Assembly (NCBI GenBank): GCA_028285625.1
Contig: JANQOX010000005.1
Span: 1 to 64,000, forward strand
Length of the DNA stretch: 64,000 nucleotides
Source: Myxococcota bacterium
Lineage (GTDB): Bacteria > Myxococcota_A > UBA9160 > UBA6930
Direction of reading: 5' to 3'
Shown here: piece after piece, positions 8,007-17,458 of the stretch
How positions within the stretch are numbered: the stretch's first letter is position 1
How the letters are laid out: each line of letters begins with the position of its first letter
Program-made: the position numbers and the translations under genes
Notes under the pieces: model-generated
What the model was told of the DNA's origin: nothing
Seen by the model: only the letters and a program-made list of their open reading frames with translations
The model's database searches: none

Positions 8007-9125
8007 CTACGTGCTCCGATCGGACTCCGCCAGCGCCGCGCGGAGATTGCGATGGAAGTGGACGATCGCGCTCTCGAAGCGGCCGAAGGTGAAGTACTCG
8101 TTCGCGCCACTCCCGATCGTTCGCTGGACGCTCTCCGCGAGTGCACGGTCCTCCGGGGCGCCCGTCTCCGTCACGAACCGCGCGTCTCGCTTGGCCGTCT
8201 CCGCGGCGGCCGGGTCTCCGCCGGTGTGCGCCAGCGAGTAGGCGACGTTTCGGGTTCGGCCGGGGGCGATGGGTTCGAGCACGACCAGGATCGTGTGATG
8301 AGACAAGACGGTGACCAGCGCATTCGGGAACAGGTGGTAGACGTAGGTGACGCGGCCTTCGATGCGACGCTCGGCCTCCGGCACGTCGGCCAGCTTCTCG
8401 ATGCGTCGGAAGGGAAAGGTCACCCGGCTGTTCCGGCCGCAGTGCTCGACCAGGTTCAGGTTGTCGTAGCCGTACGGGTAGAAGGTCTTCGGATGGCCGA
8501 AACGGATGTGGTAGCCCTCGATGGATCCTTCGAGCGACACCTTCCAGTTGAAGTCGGCCTCGTTGTCGTGCGTGTCGATCAGGTCCTGGTCGGCTGCGAT
8601 CACGCCGGACATCCCCTCGCCGGGATCGTGCTCGCTCGGCTGCCCGCTCTGGGTGATGAAGACGATGCCGGATCGCTCCTGGGCGAGAACCGGCACGAGG
8701 CCGTGTGTGTTCCGGTCGATGCCCGGAAAGCCGCGCTCGTGTTGGACGCGCGCGAGCCGACCGTCGAGCCCGTAGGTCCAACCGTGGAACGGGCAGACGA
8801 ACGCCTTCGCGCAGCCCATGCCGCTGGCCACCTCGGCCCCTCGGTGGCGACACGCGTTGCGGAAGGCGCGCACCTCCCCATCCTCCCCGCGCACGGCGAG
8901 GATGGGGACCCCGGCCGCCTGGCGCGCGACGTAGTCTCCGGGCTTTCGCAGCGCGGCGGAGGGACAGAACGGCACCGGCAGTCGGCGCAGGAGGGCGATC
9001 TCCCGACGAAGGCGCTCCTCGCTGCGGTAGTTCTCGACCGGCTCGCGCCAGACCTCGTCGCCCTCGTCCGTCGTACCGTCGCGTACGTGGGCGAGAACTC
9101 GCTCCGCCACCGCCCGGTCGTCCAT
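8007..9125 (-). CDS. Rieske non-haem iron oxygenase, alpha subunit
   Basis: A 372-residue aromatic-ring-hydroxylating-dioxygenase type protein. The Rieske [2Fe-2S] site is C92-x-H94-x16-C111-x2-H114 ('CRHRG...CPFHGW'). The catalytic mononuclear iron ligands are H206 and H211 in 'EGYHIRFGH', within a RHO alpha C-terminal domain. Such enzymes need a reductase, not present in the window, and hydroxylate aromatic, steroid or quaternary-amine substrates. The ATG at 9125 is chosen; a GTG at 9137 is possible. It lies about 50 bases downstream of the arylsulfatase on the same strand, suggesting one transcript and possibly successive attack on a sulfated substrate (inference). Confidence 0.88.
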   Translation of the reverse strand: MDDRAVAERVLAHVRDGTTDEGDEVWREPVENYRSEERLRREIALLRRLPVPFCPSAALRKPGDYVARQAAGVPILAVRGEDGEVRAFRNACRHRGAEVASGMGCAKAFVCPFHGWTYGLDGRLARVQHERGFPGIDRNTHGLVPVLAQERSGIVFITQSGQPSEHDPGEGMSGVIAADQDLIDTHDNEADFNWKVSLEGSIEGYHIRFGHPKTFYPYGYDNLNLVEHCGRNSRVTFPFRRIEKLADVPEAERRIEGRVTYVYHLFPNALVTVLSHHTILVVLEPIAPGRTRNVAYSLAHTGGDPAAAETAKRDARFVTETGAPEDRALAESVQRTIGSGANEYFTFGRFESAIVHFHRNLRAALAESDRST

Positions 9126-9175
9126 GAAGCTCCGCACGGCCTCTACCTCGCTCCGCGCTCTGGGATCCGGGCGCT

Positions 9176-11554
9176 CTACTTCAGGTCGATCGTCACGCGC
9201 TCGATCGAGCCCGTGAACTGGTTGCCGAACTGCGGGTACTCGGGTGTCACGTTGGTGTGGTGGTCCATGCCCACGTCGGCGGTCTCGTCGGCCGAGAATA
9301 CGAGGCCCACGGTCTTCTCGATCTTGCCTTCCGCCACCTTCCGGCCGTCCACGTAGAGCACGCCCGTGCCCGGGCCGCCGGGCTTCTCGCCACCCTCGTA
9401 GGTGAACTCGTAGCGGATCGTCGCCTTGCCGGGCGAGAGCGCCTCGCCACTGGCCACCGTGTACCGCTCGCGTCCGAACCAGTTGTGCACGTACGCCGGC
9501 TTGCCTTCCTTCGTGTAGAGGCTCCATCCCGCGAACTTGCCGCCCTGGGCGAGGATCACGCCCTCGGCTCCGCCCTCGGGCACCACGACGTCGGCCGTGA
9601 TCGTGTGGGAGCGGTTCTTCACGTTGATGAACGCGTTCTCCATGATCAGCCCCATTCCCTCGTAGAGGGTGAGGGAGGTGCGGTCTCCCATGAGGTCGGG
9701 ACGGCCGGCGATCTTCGCGTTGAAGCGCTCGTACGTTCTGTCGTCCAACGGCAGGACGTCGTACTTGACGGCCTCTTCGAGGAAGAGCGCCTGCAGTTCG
9801 GCCAGCTTCTGCGGGTGCTCGGCAGCCACATCGTTCGCCTGGCTGAAGTCCTCCGCCACGTGGTAGAGCTGCCAGGTGTCGTCCTGCAGCGGGCCGTCGG
9901 GGCCACTGGCCCAGGGCGTGCGGTGCTTGGCAGTCGCGGTCCAGCCCTCGTGGTAGATGGCGCGATTGCCGAACATCTCGAAGTACTGGGTCGTGTGGCG
10001 GTCCTTCGCGCCGGAGTCGTCGAAGGAGTAGACCATGCTGGTCCCTTCGAAGGGTTTCTGTTCGACGCCGTTCACCGAGACGGGGAAGGGGAGGTTCACG
10101 GCCTCCATCACGGTCGGGCCCACGTCGACGACGTGGTGCCACTGGGAGCGGACCTCGCCCTTGGCCCGAATGCCCGCGGGCCAGTGCACGACCAACGGGT
10201 TGCGCGTGCCCCCGTAGTGCGAGGCCACCTGCTTGGTCCACTGGAAGGGTGTATTGGAAGCATGCGCCCACCCGGCGTGGAAGTGGTTGTAGGCGTCCTT
10301 GCCACCGAAGTCGTCGAGCCGGGGCAGCTGGTCTTCGACGCTGTCGTTCAGCGCGTTCAGGACGACCATCTCGTTGAAGGTGCCCGCCAGGCCGCCCTCG
10401 GCGCTGGCGCCGTTGTCGCCCCAGACGTAGAGGAAGAGCGTGTCGTCGAGCTCGCCCATCGCTTCGAGGGCGTCCACCAGGCGTCCCACGTGGTGATCGG
10501 TGTGGCTGGCGAAGGCCGCGAAGACCTCCATCTGGCGGGCGTAGAGGCGCTTCTCGTCGTCGGAGAGGGAATCCCACGCCACGATGTCCTCGGGCTTGGC
10601 GGCCAGCTCGGTACCTGCGGGCACCACGCCGCGCTCGATCTGTCGCGCCAGGGTCTGGGCTCGATAGGCGTCCCAGCCCATGTCGAACTTGCCCTCGTAA
10701 CGGTCGATCCACTCCTGGGGCACATGGTGGGGCGCGTGGGTGGCGCCGGTCGCGAAGTAGACGAAGAAGGGCTTGTCGGGGGTGAGTGCCTTCTGGAAGC
10801 GCATCCACTGGATCGCCTCGTCCGCCAGGTCCTCGGTGACGTGGTAGTCGGGATCCTGGGGAATCTCGACCGGTGCCACGCCGTCGTGCAGGAAGGGCGC
10901 CCACTGGTTGGTCTCGCCGCCGATGAACCCGTAGAACTTGTCGAAGCCCGAGCGCGTGGGCCAGCGGTCGAAGGGGCCGGAGATGCTGACCTCCCACGGG
11001 GCCGTCTCGTGCCACTTGCCGAAGGCCGCCGTGCTGAACCCGTTCAGCCTCAGCATTTCGGCGTAGTACGCAACGCTCTTCGGTCGTACGCCCTGGTTCC
11101 CCTGGAAGGCCGTCGCGACCTCCATCACCGAGCCTGCGTTCGCGGAGTGGTGGTTGCGACCCGTCAGCAGCGCGACCCGCGTCGGCGAGCAGAGCGCCGT
11201 CGTGTGGAACTGGTTGTAGCGGAGCCCGCCTTCGGCGAGGCGATCGAGGGTCGGCGTCTCGATGCCGCCCCCGAACGCCCCGGCAGTCCCGAAGCCGATG
11301 TCGTCGATCAGGACGACGACCACGTTGGGCGCGCCCTCGGGCGCCTCGATCGCGAAGCGCGGGGGAGGGGTGGCCTGGCGCGCATCGAGCTCGGTGACCT
11401 TCTCGGTGGGCGGCGGCTGGATCGGCAGCACGGTGCGATCGAGATCGGCAGCCGAGGCGGTCGTGGCGAAGACGAAGCACAGGGTCGATGCGAACACCGG
11501 CCAGGTCGAGGCGAGGCGAGTCAAGGGGTTCCCTCCCGTGGTCGAACGGCGCAT
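9176..11554 (-). CDS. arylsulfatase (type I, formylglycine-dependent), exported
   Basis: A 792-residue sulfatase, a normal length for the large arylsulfatase group. A signal peptide ends near residue 36 ('TTASAAD'). Metal-binding D84-D85 lie in 'VVVVLIDDIGFG', and C122-S-P-T-R126 with 'ALLTGR' is a perfect sulfatase signature in which the Cys is converted to formylglycine. 'HAPHH' (centre) supplies further active-site residues. The C-terminal 120 residues form the beta-sandwich typical of these long forms. The ATG at 11554 is used: GGAG lies 8 bases upstream and the signal peptide begins there. It hydrolyses sulfate esters in the periplasm or outside. Upstream of the Rieske gene in the same direction. 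Confidence 0.92.
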   Translation of the reverse strand: MRRSTTGGNPLTRLASTWPVFASTLCFVFATTASAADLDRTVLPIQPPPTEKVTELDARQATPPPRFAIEAPEGAPNVVVVLIDDIGFGTAGAFGGGIETPTLDRLAEGGLRYNQFHTTALCSPTRVALLTGRNHHSANAGSVMEVATAFQGNQGVRPKSVAYYAEMLRLNGFSTAAFGKWHETAPWEVSISGPFDRWPTRSGFDKFYGFIGGETNQWAPFLHDGVAPVEIPQDPDYHVTEDLADEAIQWMRFQKALTPDKPFFVYFATGATHAPHHVPQEWIDRYEGKFDMGWDAYRAQTLARQIERGVVPAGTELAAKPEDIVAWDSLSDDEKRLYARQMEVFAAFASHTDHHVGRLVDALEAMGELDDTLFLYVWGDNGASAEGGLAGTFNEMVVLNALNDSVEDQLPRLDDFGGKDAYNHFHAGWAHASNTPFQWTKQVASHYGGTRNPLVVHWPAGIRAKGEVRSQWHHVVDVGPTVMEAVNLPFPVSVNGVEQKPFEGTSMVYSFDDSGAKDRHTTQYFEMFGNRAIYHEGWTATAKHRTPWASGPDGPLQDDTWQLYHVAEDFSQANDVAAEHPQKLAELQALFLEEAVKYDVLPLDDRTYERFNAKIAGRPDLMGDRTSLTLYEGMGLIMENAFINVKNRSHTITADVVVPEGGAEGVILAQGGKFAGWSLYTKEGKPAYVHNWFGRERYTVASGEALSPGKATIRYEFTYEGGEKPGGPGTGVLYVDGRKVAEGKIEKTVGLVFSADETADVGMDHHTNVTPEYPQFGNQFTGSIERVTIDLK

Positions 11555-11768
11555 CGTAGCGCTCCTTCCCGACCGGCCGCCGTGGTTCCGAGGGAGTCGG
11601 GATTCCGGCCGCGAGTCGGCGGTGGGGACGAACGCCCCGTCGTCGAGCTGACAGGCCGCCCCACTTCGCGAGCCACTCCTCAAGCCGCGCCGGCTCCCCT
11701 AGGTTTCCTGCCCCAGCCGTGCGTCGGGCTTCGCCCCGCTCGCAGCCCTGGCCGTACTGGAGGGGACC

Positions 11769-13874
11769 GTGTCCAGAGCGCTAGCCGCCGTCGTCAGTCT
11801 GGCCTTCTTGCTGGGTGCGCCGGAGGCGCGTGCACACGATCCCGCGCCCACGGAGCCGAGCGACGGCGCGTACCAGTTCACGGTGACCGAGCGCAAGCCG
11901 GTGACCGCCTCGTCCACCCTGACCGTCCCTGCAGAGGACTTCGAGCTGCGCCCGCTCGAGAGCGGCGGGCAGATGCTCGAGGCCGTGCCCAATGCGCTCA
12001 CCGCCCAGCACACCGGCGGCGGCAAGGCCGAGCAGTACTTCATCCGGGGCTTCGACGCCGACCACGGGACGGACCTGGCGGTCTACTTCGACGGGGTTCC
12101 GATCAATCTGCGCAGCCACGCCCACGGTCAGGGTTACCTGGACCTGCACTTCGTCACCAGGGAGACCATCGAGCGGCTCGACGCCTACAAGGGGCCCTAC
12201 TTCGCGCGCTTCGGCGACTTCGCCACGGCGGCGGCGATCGAGTACGTCCCCTTCGACTCGGTCCCGGAGTCGCAGGTCCGCTTCGAGGGCGGCTACTGGA
12301 ACACCTGGCGCGCAGTCGGCGTGGCGTCGCCCCGCTTCGGTCCGTTCGAGGGGGACGATGCGAAGGCCGACGCGCTGGTCTCGTTCGAGGCCTACCACAC
12401 GGACGGCCCGTTCCTCGACGACGAGGACCTGGGCCGCTACTCGCTGTTCGCGCGGGCAGGGGTCGACCTGCGGCCCGATCTCCGTCTCTCGGGCCACCTC
12501 CTCGGGTACACCGCCGACTGGAACGCTTCCGGGTTGATTCCCGAACGCCTGGTGGACGATCGCCGCATCTCGCGCTTCGGCTCGCTCGATCCCTCGGAGG
12601 GCGGGGATACGATGCGCGCGCAGGGCAAGCTCCAGATCGACTGGCAGCCGTCGAGCGAGTCGCACCTGATGGCCAACGCCTACGTGGCCGCCTACGAGCT
12701 CGACCTCTTTTCCAACTTCACCTACGCGCTGAACGACCCGGTCCTGGGCGACGGGATCATCCAGCAGGACGACCGCCTCTACGCCGGAGGGCGCGTCGAA
12801 TACGAGCAGGTCTTCTCGCCCGGGTTCCCGGCGCGTCTGCGGGCCGGGGCCGAGTGGCGCTATGACGACGCGCGGGTTCGGCTGGGCACCCAGACCCGGC
12901 GAACGACCACCGGCCGGACGAGCGACGACGACGTGGAGCAGCTCTCGGTCGGGCCCTACGTCGAGGCCGAGCTGTTGCCCTTGCCCTGGGCCCGCTTCGT
13001 GGGCGGGCTGCGTTTCGAGTACTTCGACTTCGAGGCTCGGAGCCGGCTCCCCGGCGGCTTCGGCGGGTCGGGCGACGACACGATCTGGCTGCCGAAGGCC
13101 AACCTCGTGCTCTCTCCCTTCTCCCAGGTGGGCCCCTATCCCAGCCAGGCCCACTGGCTTCGAGACCTCGAGCTGTTCGCGAACTTCGGCATCGGCTTCC
13201 ACTCGAACGATGCGCGGGCCGCGGTGATCGCACCGCGCATCCTGTCCCGGGCTCCGGGTGCGGAGCTCGGGTTCCGGACGCGCTTCTTCGATCGCGTCGA
13301 GGTCGCCGTCGACGGGTTCTGGCTCGAGTTGCAGGACGAGCTCGTCTTCGTGGGAGACGAGGGCACCACGGAGTCGTCGGGCCGGACGCAGCGGTTCGGT
13401 GTCGAGTTCGTCGCGCGCGCCGACCTGACGAGCTGGCTCTACCTGCATGGGGACGTCGCCTACACCTCGGCCCGCTTCACGTCGGGAGGCGACCCGGTTC
13501 CCCAGGCCCCCCGCTTCGTCGCCAAGGGGGCCGTCGGCGTGCGCGAGGGCGGCTTCGCGGCCGAGCTGAGCGTCCGACATCTCGGTGAGCGCTACGCCAG
13601 CGAGGCGTTTCGCAGCCCGAGGCTCTCCGACTACACGGTGCTCGACCTGGGCATGCGCTACCGGTATGGGCCCATCGAGGTAGGGCTTGCCGTCGAGAAC
13701 ATCGCCGACAACGACTGGCGGAGCTCGGAGTTCTTCTACGAGTCCTGTGCGCCGACCGAGGTGGGCCGCGTGGCGGCCTGCCCCCGCTCGGGCGGGGGAG
13801 CCGGGATCGGCGATCGGCACTTCACGCCCGGCAACGGCCGCAACGTGCGAGCCTGGGTGCGGTATGCCTTCTAG
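11769..13874 (+). CDS. TonB-dependent outer-membrane receptor
   Basis: A 701-residue receptor. Signal peptide at residues 1-22 ('APEARAH'). A plug domain occupies about 45-170 with the family marks 'RGFDADHGTDLAVYFDGVPIN' region and 'YKGPYFARFGDF'. The rest is an alternating-strand barrel ending in the terminal Phe ('VRYAF') recognised by the BAM machinery. Ligand unknown; His-rich 'RSHAHGQG' in the plug is shared by a group of receptors known to me only as uncharacterised. GTG start at 11769 with GGAGGGG just upstream. The last 11 bases overlap a TonB-domain lipoprotein gene, implying a joint role. Confidence 0.9.
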   Translation: MSRALAAVVSLAFLLGAPEARAHDPAPTEPSDGAYQFTVTERKPVTASSTLTVPAEDFELRPLESGGQMLEAVPNALTAQHTGGGKAEQYFIRGFDADHGTDLAVYFDGVPINLRSHAHGQGYLDLHFVTRETIERLDAYKGPYFARFGDFATAAAIEYVPFDSVPESQVRFEGGYWNTWRAVGVASPRFGPFEGDDAKADALVSFEAYHTDGPFLDDEDLGRYSLFARAGVDLRPDLRLSGHLLGYTADWNASGLIPERLVDDRRISRFGSLDPSEGGDTMRAQGKLQIDWQPSSESHLMANAYVAAYELDLFSNFTYALNDPVLGDGIIQQDDRLYAGGRVEYEQVFSPGFPARLRAGAEWRYDDARVRLGTQTRRTTTGRTSDDDVEQLSVGPYVEAELLPLPWARFVGGLRFEYFDFEARSRLPGGFGGSGDDTIWLPKANLVLSPFSQVGPYPSQAHWLRDLELFANFGIGFHSNDARAAVIAPRILSRAPGAELGFRTRFFDRVEVAVDGFWLELQDELVFVGDEGTTESSGRTQRFGVEFVARADLTSWLYLHGDVAYTSARFTSGGDPVPQAPRFVAKGAVGVREGGFAAELSVRHLGERYASEAFRSPRLSDYTVLDLGMRYRYGPIEVGLAVENIADNDWRSSEFFYESCAPTEVGRVAACPRSGGGAGIGDRHFTPGNGRNVRAWVRYAF

Positions 13875-14295
13875 GAGACGACAGGCAAGTGGCATGGTGA
13901 TGGCCGCACTCTGCGTGGCGGTCGCCGCCTGCTCGACGCCGCCGCCGGTCCCGGAGGCCACCCGGCCTTCGGCATCTCCCGAGCCCCGGGAGGACGCGCT
14001 CCCGCGCTACTTCGCAGAGGACGAGGTCGACTACCCCGCGCACCCCCTCGAGCCCATCGCGCCCGTCTACCCACCCGAGCTTTGGGCCCTGGGGATGGAG
14101 GGGCAGGTCGTCGCGCGCGTGGTCGTTCTCGCAGACGGATCGACGGCCAGTACCCGGATCCTGTCGAGCAGCCACGAGGCCTTCTCCCTGTCGGTTCGCG
14201 AATCCCTCCGAGACGCGCTTTTCCACCCGGCGCAGCGCACCGGCCTCCACGTCTCGTCCTGGGTGACCCTGCGGCTCCTGTTTCGCCTCGAGTAG
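13864..14295 (+). CDS. lipoprotein with TonB C-terminal domain
   Basis: A 143-residue protein. Residues 1-23 are a lipoprotein signal with lipobox 'AVAAC' (acylated C23, followed by Ser). Residues about 60-143 match a TonB C-terminal domain: 'PVYPPELWALGMEGQVVARVVV', 'LADGS' and a late 'ALFHPAQRTG' strand. Unlike ordinary TonB it has no transmembrane helix to reach ExbB/ExbD and only a short Pro-rich linker. The ATG at 13864 overlaps the receptor's end; ATG at 13894 would remove the basic n-region. With Ser after the Cys, the E. coli sorting rule would send it to the outer membrane. Probably a partner of the receptor; mechanism unclear. Confidence 0.78.
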   Translation: MPSRRRQASGMVMAALCVAVAACSTPPPVPEATRPSASPEPREDALPRYFAEDEVDYPAHPLEPIAPVYPPELWALGMEGQVVARVVVLADGSTASTRILSSSHEAFSLSVRESLRDALFHPAQRTGLHVSSWVTLRLLFRLE

Positions 14296-14342
14296 CGTTT
14301 CGGCATCACCTGGCTGTTCCCGTGGCCGCCTTCCGGCCGGGT

Positions 14343-15695
14343 CTACTCCTGATTCGTCTGCTGCTCGCGGGTGATCCGCGCCCTCAGGTCCTCCTGGAAC
14401 GCTCGGGTGATCGGGTAGCGCCACAGGAGCGGCAGCGCGATCAGGGCCAGCCCGGCCGGGAAGAGGCTGTAGAGGCAGGCCACGGCCAGCTTGGCCGAGT
14501 CCGTGTTGTCGGTGCCGGCCGTGGGCTCGAAGCCGAAGGCGGCCGCGGCATTCGTGGCGAGCAGCACGCCGAGCGCGACCGCCGCCTTGTTCACCATGCC
14601 CCACAGCGAGAAGAACAGGCCGCTGCGTTGCTCGCCCGTCTCGAGCGTGTCCACGTCGATGACGTCCGCCGCCATGGAGGCCGGTAGGAAGGCGAGCGCG
14701 CCGATGGCCGAGCCCTTCATGATCATGAGGAAGAGAAAGAGGTAGTAGTCGCCGGGCTCGAGTAGCGGGATGGGCGCGCTCCAGATCGAGAGCCAGACGA
14801 TCGCCGCGACGACGGTGCGGTGCTTGCCCAGCCGGTCCGAGATGCGCAGCCACACGGGCACGCCCAGGGTCGTGGCCAGGTAGTAGACGAAGATGAAGGT
14901 GGCGTAGGTGGCGGTCGTTTCGGCCATCACCGCCGTCACGAAGAAGATCGAGAGCGACGCGGTCATGGTGATGGCCATGATGAAGAACATGAAGGAGACC
15001 GCGAGGCGCCGGAACGGGCCGTTGCGCCAGGCGATGGCCAGCTTCTGCCAGCCCGACAGGGCGTCGCGCCGAATGGACTCGGGCTCGGGCTCGGGTACGA
15101 GGAGCAGTGCAGGCGCCGCGAGCAGGGGCGTCAGCACCAGGACTGCCACCGCGACGCCGAGCAGCTGGCCGGAGACGTCCGTGTAGCCGAACCGGACCAT
15201 CCCGAGCGGAATCGAGATCGAGAGGATCGTCCCCACCACGCCGAGGGCCTCGCGCCAACCGGTCACACGCGAGCGCTCGGCATAATCCTTGGAGAGCTCG
15301 GCGCCCCACGCGTTGTAGGGCAGGCTGATCAGCGTGAAGGCGAAGTAGAGCAGCGCCACCCACACGAACAGGTAGGTGAGGGTCGGCTCGTCGGACGGAA
15401 CGAAGAGCTTCCACAGCGACACCATCAGCAGCGGCGTGCCCACGGCGATCCAGGGCTTGCGGCGGCCGAAGCGCGTGCGGTGGCGGTCGCTCAGCGAGCC
15501 GATCAGCGGGTCGGTGAAGACGTCTGTGATGCGGCACGCGGCGATGATCAGGCCGACGGCGGCCAGATCGAGCGCCAGCTCTTGCGAGTAGAAGCGCGGC
15601 AGGTAGAGCGCCAGCGGCAGGCCCACGACCGAGAAGGCCAGGTTCGGCAGCCCGTACAGGCCCAGCTGCAGCTTGGAGATCCGGGCCGTGGACAC
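14343..15695 (-). CDS. MFS transporter, glycoside-pentoside-hexuronide (GPH) type
   Basis: A 450-residue, twelve-helix transporter. 'YGLPNLAFSVVGLPLALYLP' at the N terminus, 'RITDVFTDPLIGSLSDR' and 'RFGRRKPWI' in the loop after helix 2 are the GPH cation-symporter marks. Substrates in this family are sugars, glycosides or related compounds, carried with H+ or Na+. The start is GTG at 15695; no good ribosome-binding site is visible and no in-frame alternative keeps helix 1. Convergent with the lipoprotein gene, divergent from the acetoacetate-decarboxylase-like gene. Confidence 0.87.
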   Translation of the reverse strand: MSTARISKLQLGLYGLPNLAFSVVGLPLALYLPRFYSQELALDLAAVGLIIAACRITDVFTDPLIGSLSDRHRTRFGRRKPWIAVGTPLLMVSLWKLFVPSDEPTLTYLFVWVALLYFAFTLISLPYNAWGAELSKDYAERSRVTGWREALGVVGTILSISIPLGMVRFGYTDVSGQLLGVAVAVLVLTPLLAAPALLLVPEPEPESIRRDALSGWQKLAIAWRNGPFRRLAVSFMFFIMAITMTASLSIFFVTAVMAETTATYATFIFVYYLATTLGVPVWLRISDRLGKHRTVVAAIVWLSIWSAPIPLLEPGDYYLFLFLMIMKGSAIGALAFLPASMAADVIDVDTLETGEQRSGLFFSLWGMVNKAAVALGVLLATNAAAAFGFEPTAGTDNTDSAKLAVACLYSLFPAGLALIALPLLWRYPITRAFQEDLRARITREQQTNQE

Positions 15696-15919
15696 GGGCC
15701 CAGTCTACGCGGAGTCCGGCTCTTCGCCCAAAACGCCGGCCCCGGTCCTGGCCCAGGTCCAAGACCCGCGAAGGCGGGCACCGGCCGTCGGCACGGCCGG
15801 CGAGCGTAGCCGAGCCGCACGCGCGACACTTGCGCCAGACGCTGTCGCCCTCGGTGCCGGCCGACAGCGCTCACGGCGGCCTCGGGTCCGAGGCGAAGCG
15901 CGCACCCACGGAGAGCCCC

Positions 15920-16651
15920 ATGGCAGCCGCGTACGAGATTCAGGGCCAGCAGGTCACCTTCCCCGTCGAGGTCCGGGACGCATCTGGAGCCATCGCGGGC
16001 TTCCTGGTGTCGAGTCGGGCGGCGGCTCGCCTGGTGGGCGATGCCTTCGAGATCGTCGACTTCCTGCCCGGCCGGACCCTCTTCATGCTCGGTTGCATCG
16101 ACTACAAGGACAACGATCTCGGCGACTACGACGAGGTCGCGATGAACTTCTTCGTTCGGAAGAAGGGGGCACCTCGCGGGCTTCCGTGGTTGGGCGCCTG
16201 GCTCGGCATGGCCAAGGGCGGGCTGCCCTCGTACACGTGGAAGATGCCGGTGGACCAGTCGTTCACCCGGGATGCCGGCGCCATCATCTGGGGCTTTCCG
16301 AAGACGGTCGAGCGCATCGACTTCGACTACTCGCAGGAGGGTCGTTTCCGCGGCGCTCTGGAGATGGACGGACAGAAGGTCTTCGAGATCGAGATGCCGC
16401 GTGGTGGAAGTACGGACCGGCCCGCCAGCCCCGGAATCGCCTACAGCTACATCGAGGGCATCGCGCACACCACGTCCTTCACCCAGACCGCATCCCAGAT
16501 GGGCGCCGGCGGTGGCAAGGACGTCGAGATCACGCTGGGCAGCCATCCGATCGCCGACGATCTCCGCTCGCTCGGCCTGCCGAAGAAGCCGCTGATGGCC
16601 ACCTGGATCGGCAAGATGGTGATGCGCTTCGGCCCGCCCGAGAAGCTCTGA
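15920..16651 (+). CDS. acetoacetate decarboxylase family protein
   Basis: A 243-residue protein of the acetoacetate-decarboxylase (ADC) fold. Typical stretches are 'GRTLFMLGCIDYKDNDLGDY', 'VAMNFFVRKK', 'QSFTRDAGAIIWGFPK' and the closing 'WIGKMVMRFG'. The Schiff-base Lys of classical ADC lies in 'EXXKXP'-like context; the equivalent here could not be fixed by eye, so decarboxylase activity is not assured. The ATG at 15920 has GGAGAG upstream. An O-methyltransferase follows 6 bases later, so the two share a transcript. Family call good, reaction unknown. Confidence 0.78.
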   Translation: MAAAYEIQGQQVTFPVEVRDASGAIAGFLVSSRAAARLVGDAFEIVDFLPGRTLFMLGCIDYKDNDLGDYDEVAMNFFVRKKGAPRGLPWLGAWLGMAKGGLPSYTWKMPVDQSFTRDAGAIIWGFPKTVERIDFDYSQEGRFRGALEMDGQKVFEIEMPRGGSTDRPASPGIAYSYIEGIAHTTSFTQTASQMGAGGGKDVEITLGSHPIADDLRSLGLPKKPLMATWIGKMVMRFGPPEKL

Positions 16652-16657
16652 CCCGCG

Positions 16658-17389
16658 ATGCTTCCCTGGCGATTCCTCCACCCCCGGATGTGGGCGTTCA
16701 ACGCACGCAACGTGTCTCACTTTCTGATCGACACCGTGCGAGGCGCGCCGCCGCGCCCGCTGCGAGCGCGCGACTACGTCGCGCGGCATGCGACGCAGGG
16801 GGACGCTGCCAGCGTGCTGGCCACGCTCGACCGCTACGCGACCGAGGAGCGTTGGCTCATGAGCGTGGGGCCCGAGAAGGGGCCGCTGATGAGCGAGATG
16901 ATCGGGGGGCTCCCCGATGGAGCACGCGTGCTCGAACTCGGCGCCTACTGCGGCTACTCCGCGATCATGATCTGCCAACGACTCGCGCCGCCCGGGACCC
17001 TGGTGTCGGTCGAGCTCAGCCCCGCGAATGCCGAAGCCGCGCGCGACAACATCGCCGTTGCGGGTTTCGCCGAGCGGGTCGAGCTGCGGATCGGCTCGTC
17101 GAGCGATGAGATCGCCAAGCTCGAGGGCCCGTTCGATCTGGTCTTCCTCGACCACTGGAAGGACCTCTACAAGACCGACCTCCAGTTGCTCGAGAAGCGC
17201 GGCCTGCTGCGACCCGGTTCGGTCGTCGTTGCCGACAACACCGGCGACCTCTTCTCGCCGGAGGCCTATCTCAGCTACGTGCGCACGTGCGGCCGCTACG
17301 ACAGCGAGTCGCGCGAAGCCCACATCGAGTACTCGCAGCTTCCGGACGCAGTCGAGATCTCGGTCTACCGAGGTCCCGATGCGACCTAG
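16658..17389 (+). CDS. class I SAM-dependent O-methyltransferase (catechol type)
   Basis: A 243-residue methyltransferase. SAM motif I is 'VLELGAYCGYSA' (91-102), and 'VSVELSPANAEAARDN' follows. The divalent-metal ligands of catechol O-methyltransferase are all present: D165 ('FLDHWKDLY'), D193 and N194 ('VVADNTG'). It should methylate one hydroxyl of a vicinal diol or a similar metal-chelating substrate. It lies 6 bases after the ADC-like gene and is convergent with the Baeyer-Villiger monooxygenase. Context suggests modification or breakdown of an oxygenated aromatic or alicyclic compound. Confidence 0.87.
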   Translation: MLPWRFLHPRMWAFNARNVSHFLIDTVRGAPPRPLRARDYVARHATQGDAASVLATLDRYATEERWLMSVGPEKGPLMSEMIGGLPDGARVLELGAYCGYSAIMICQRLAPPGTLVSVELSPANAEAARDNIAVAGFAERVELRIGSSSDEIAKLEGPFDLVFLDHWKDLYKTDLQLLEKRGLLRPGSVVVADNTGDLFSPEAYLSYVRTCGRYDSESREAHIEYSQLPDAVEISVYRGPDAT

Positions 17390-17458
17390 TGGCGCCTAGC
17401 GAGCTGACGCGCGGCGACGAGTCTCGCGGTCCCCAGCGCCGGGGCGCCCGAGCGACGC

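Noticed and set aside
8007..11480. A continuous minus-strand open frame of 1157 codons spanning the Rieske and sulfatase genes.
   Set aside because: Only the 3' third (8007-9125) codes for a recognisable protein. The rest overlaps the arylsulfatase in another frame and reads as low-complexity Arg/Gly/Pro sequence.
9257..12865. A plus-strand open frame of 1202 codons.
   Set aside because: It is antisense to the sulfatase and out of frame with the TonB receptor. Its sequence is Val/Arg/Gly-rich with no domain, as expected of a shadow in GC-rich DNA.
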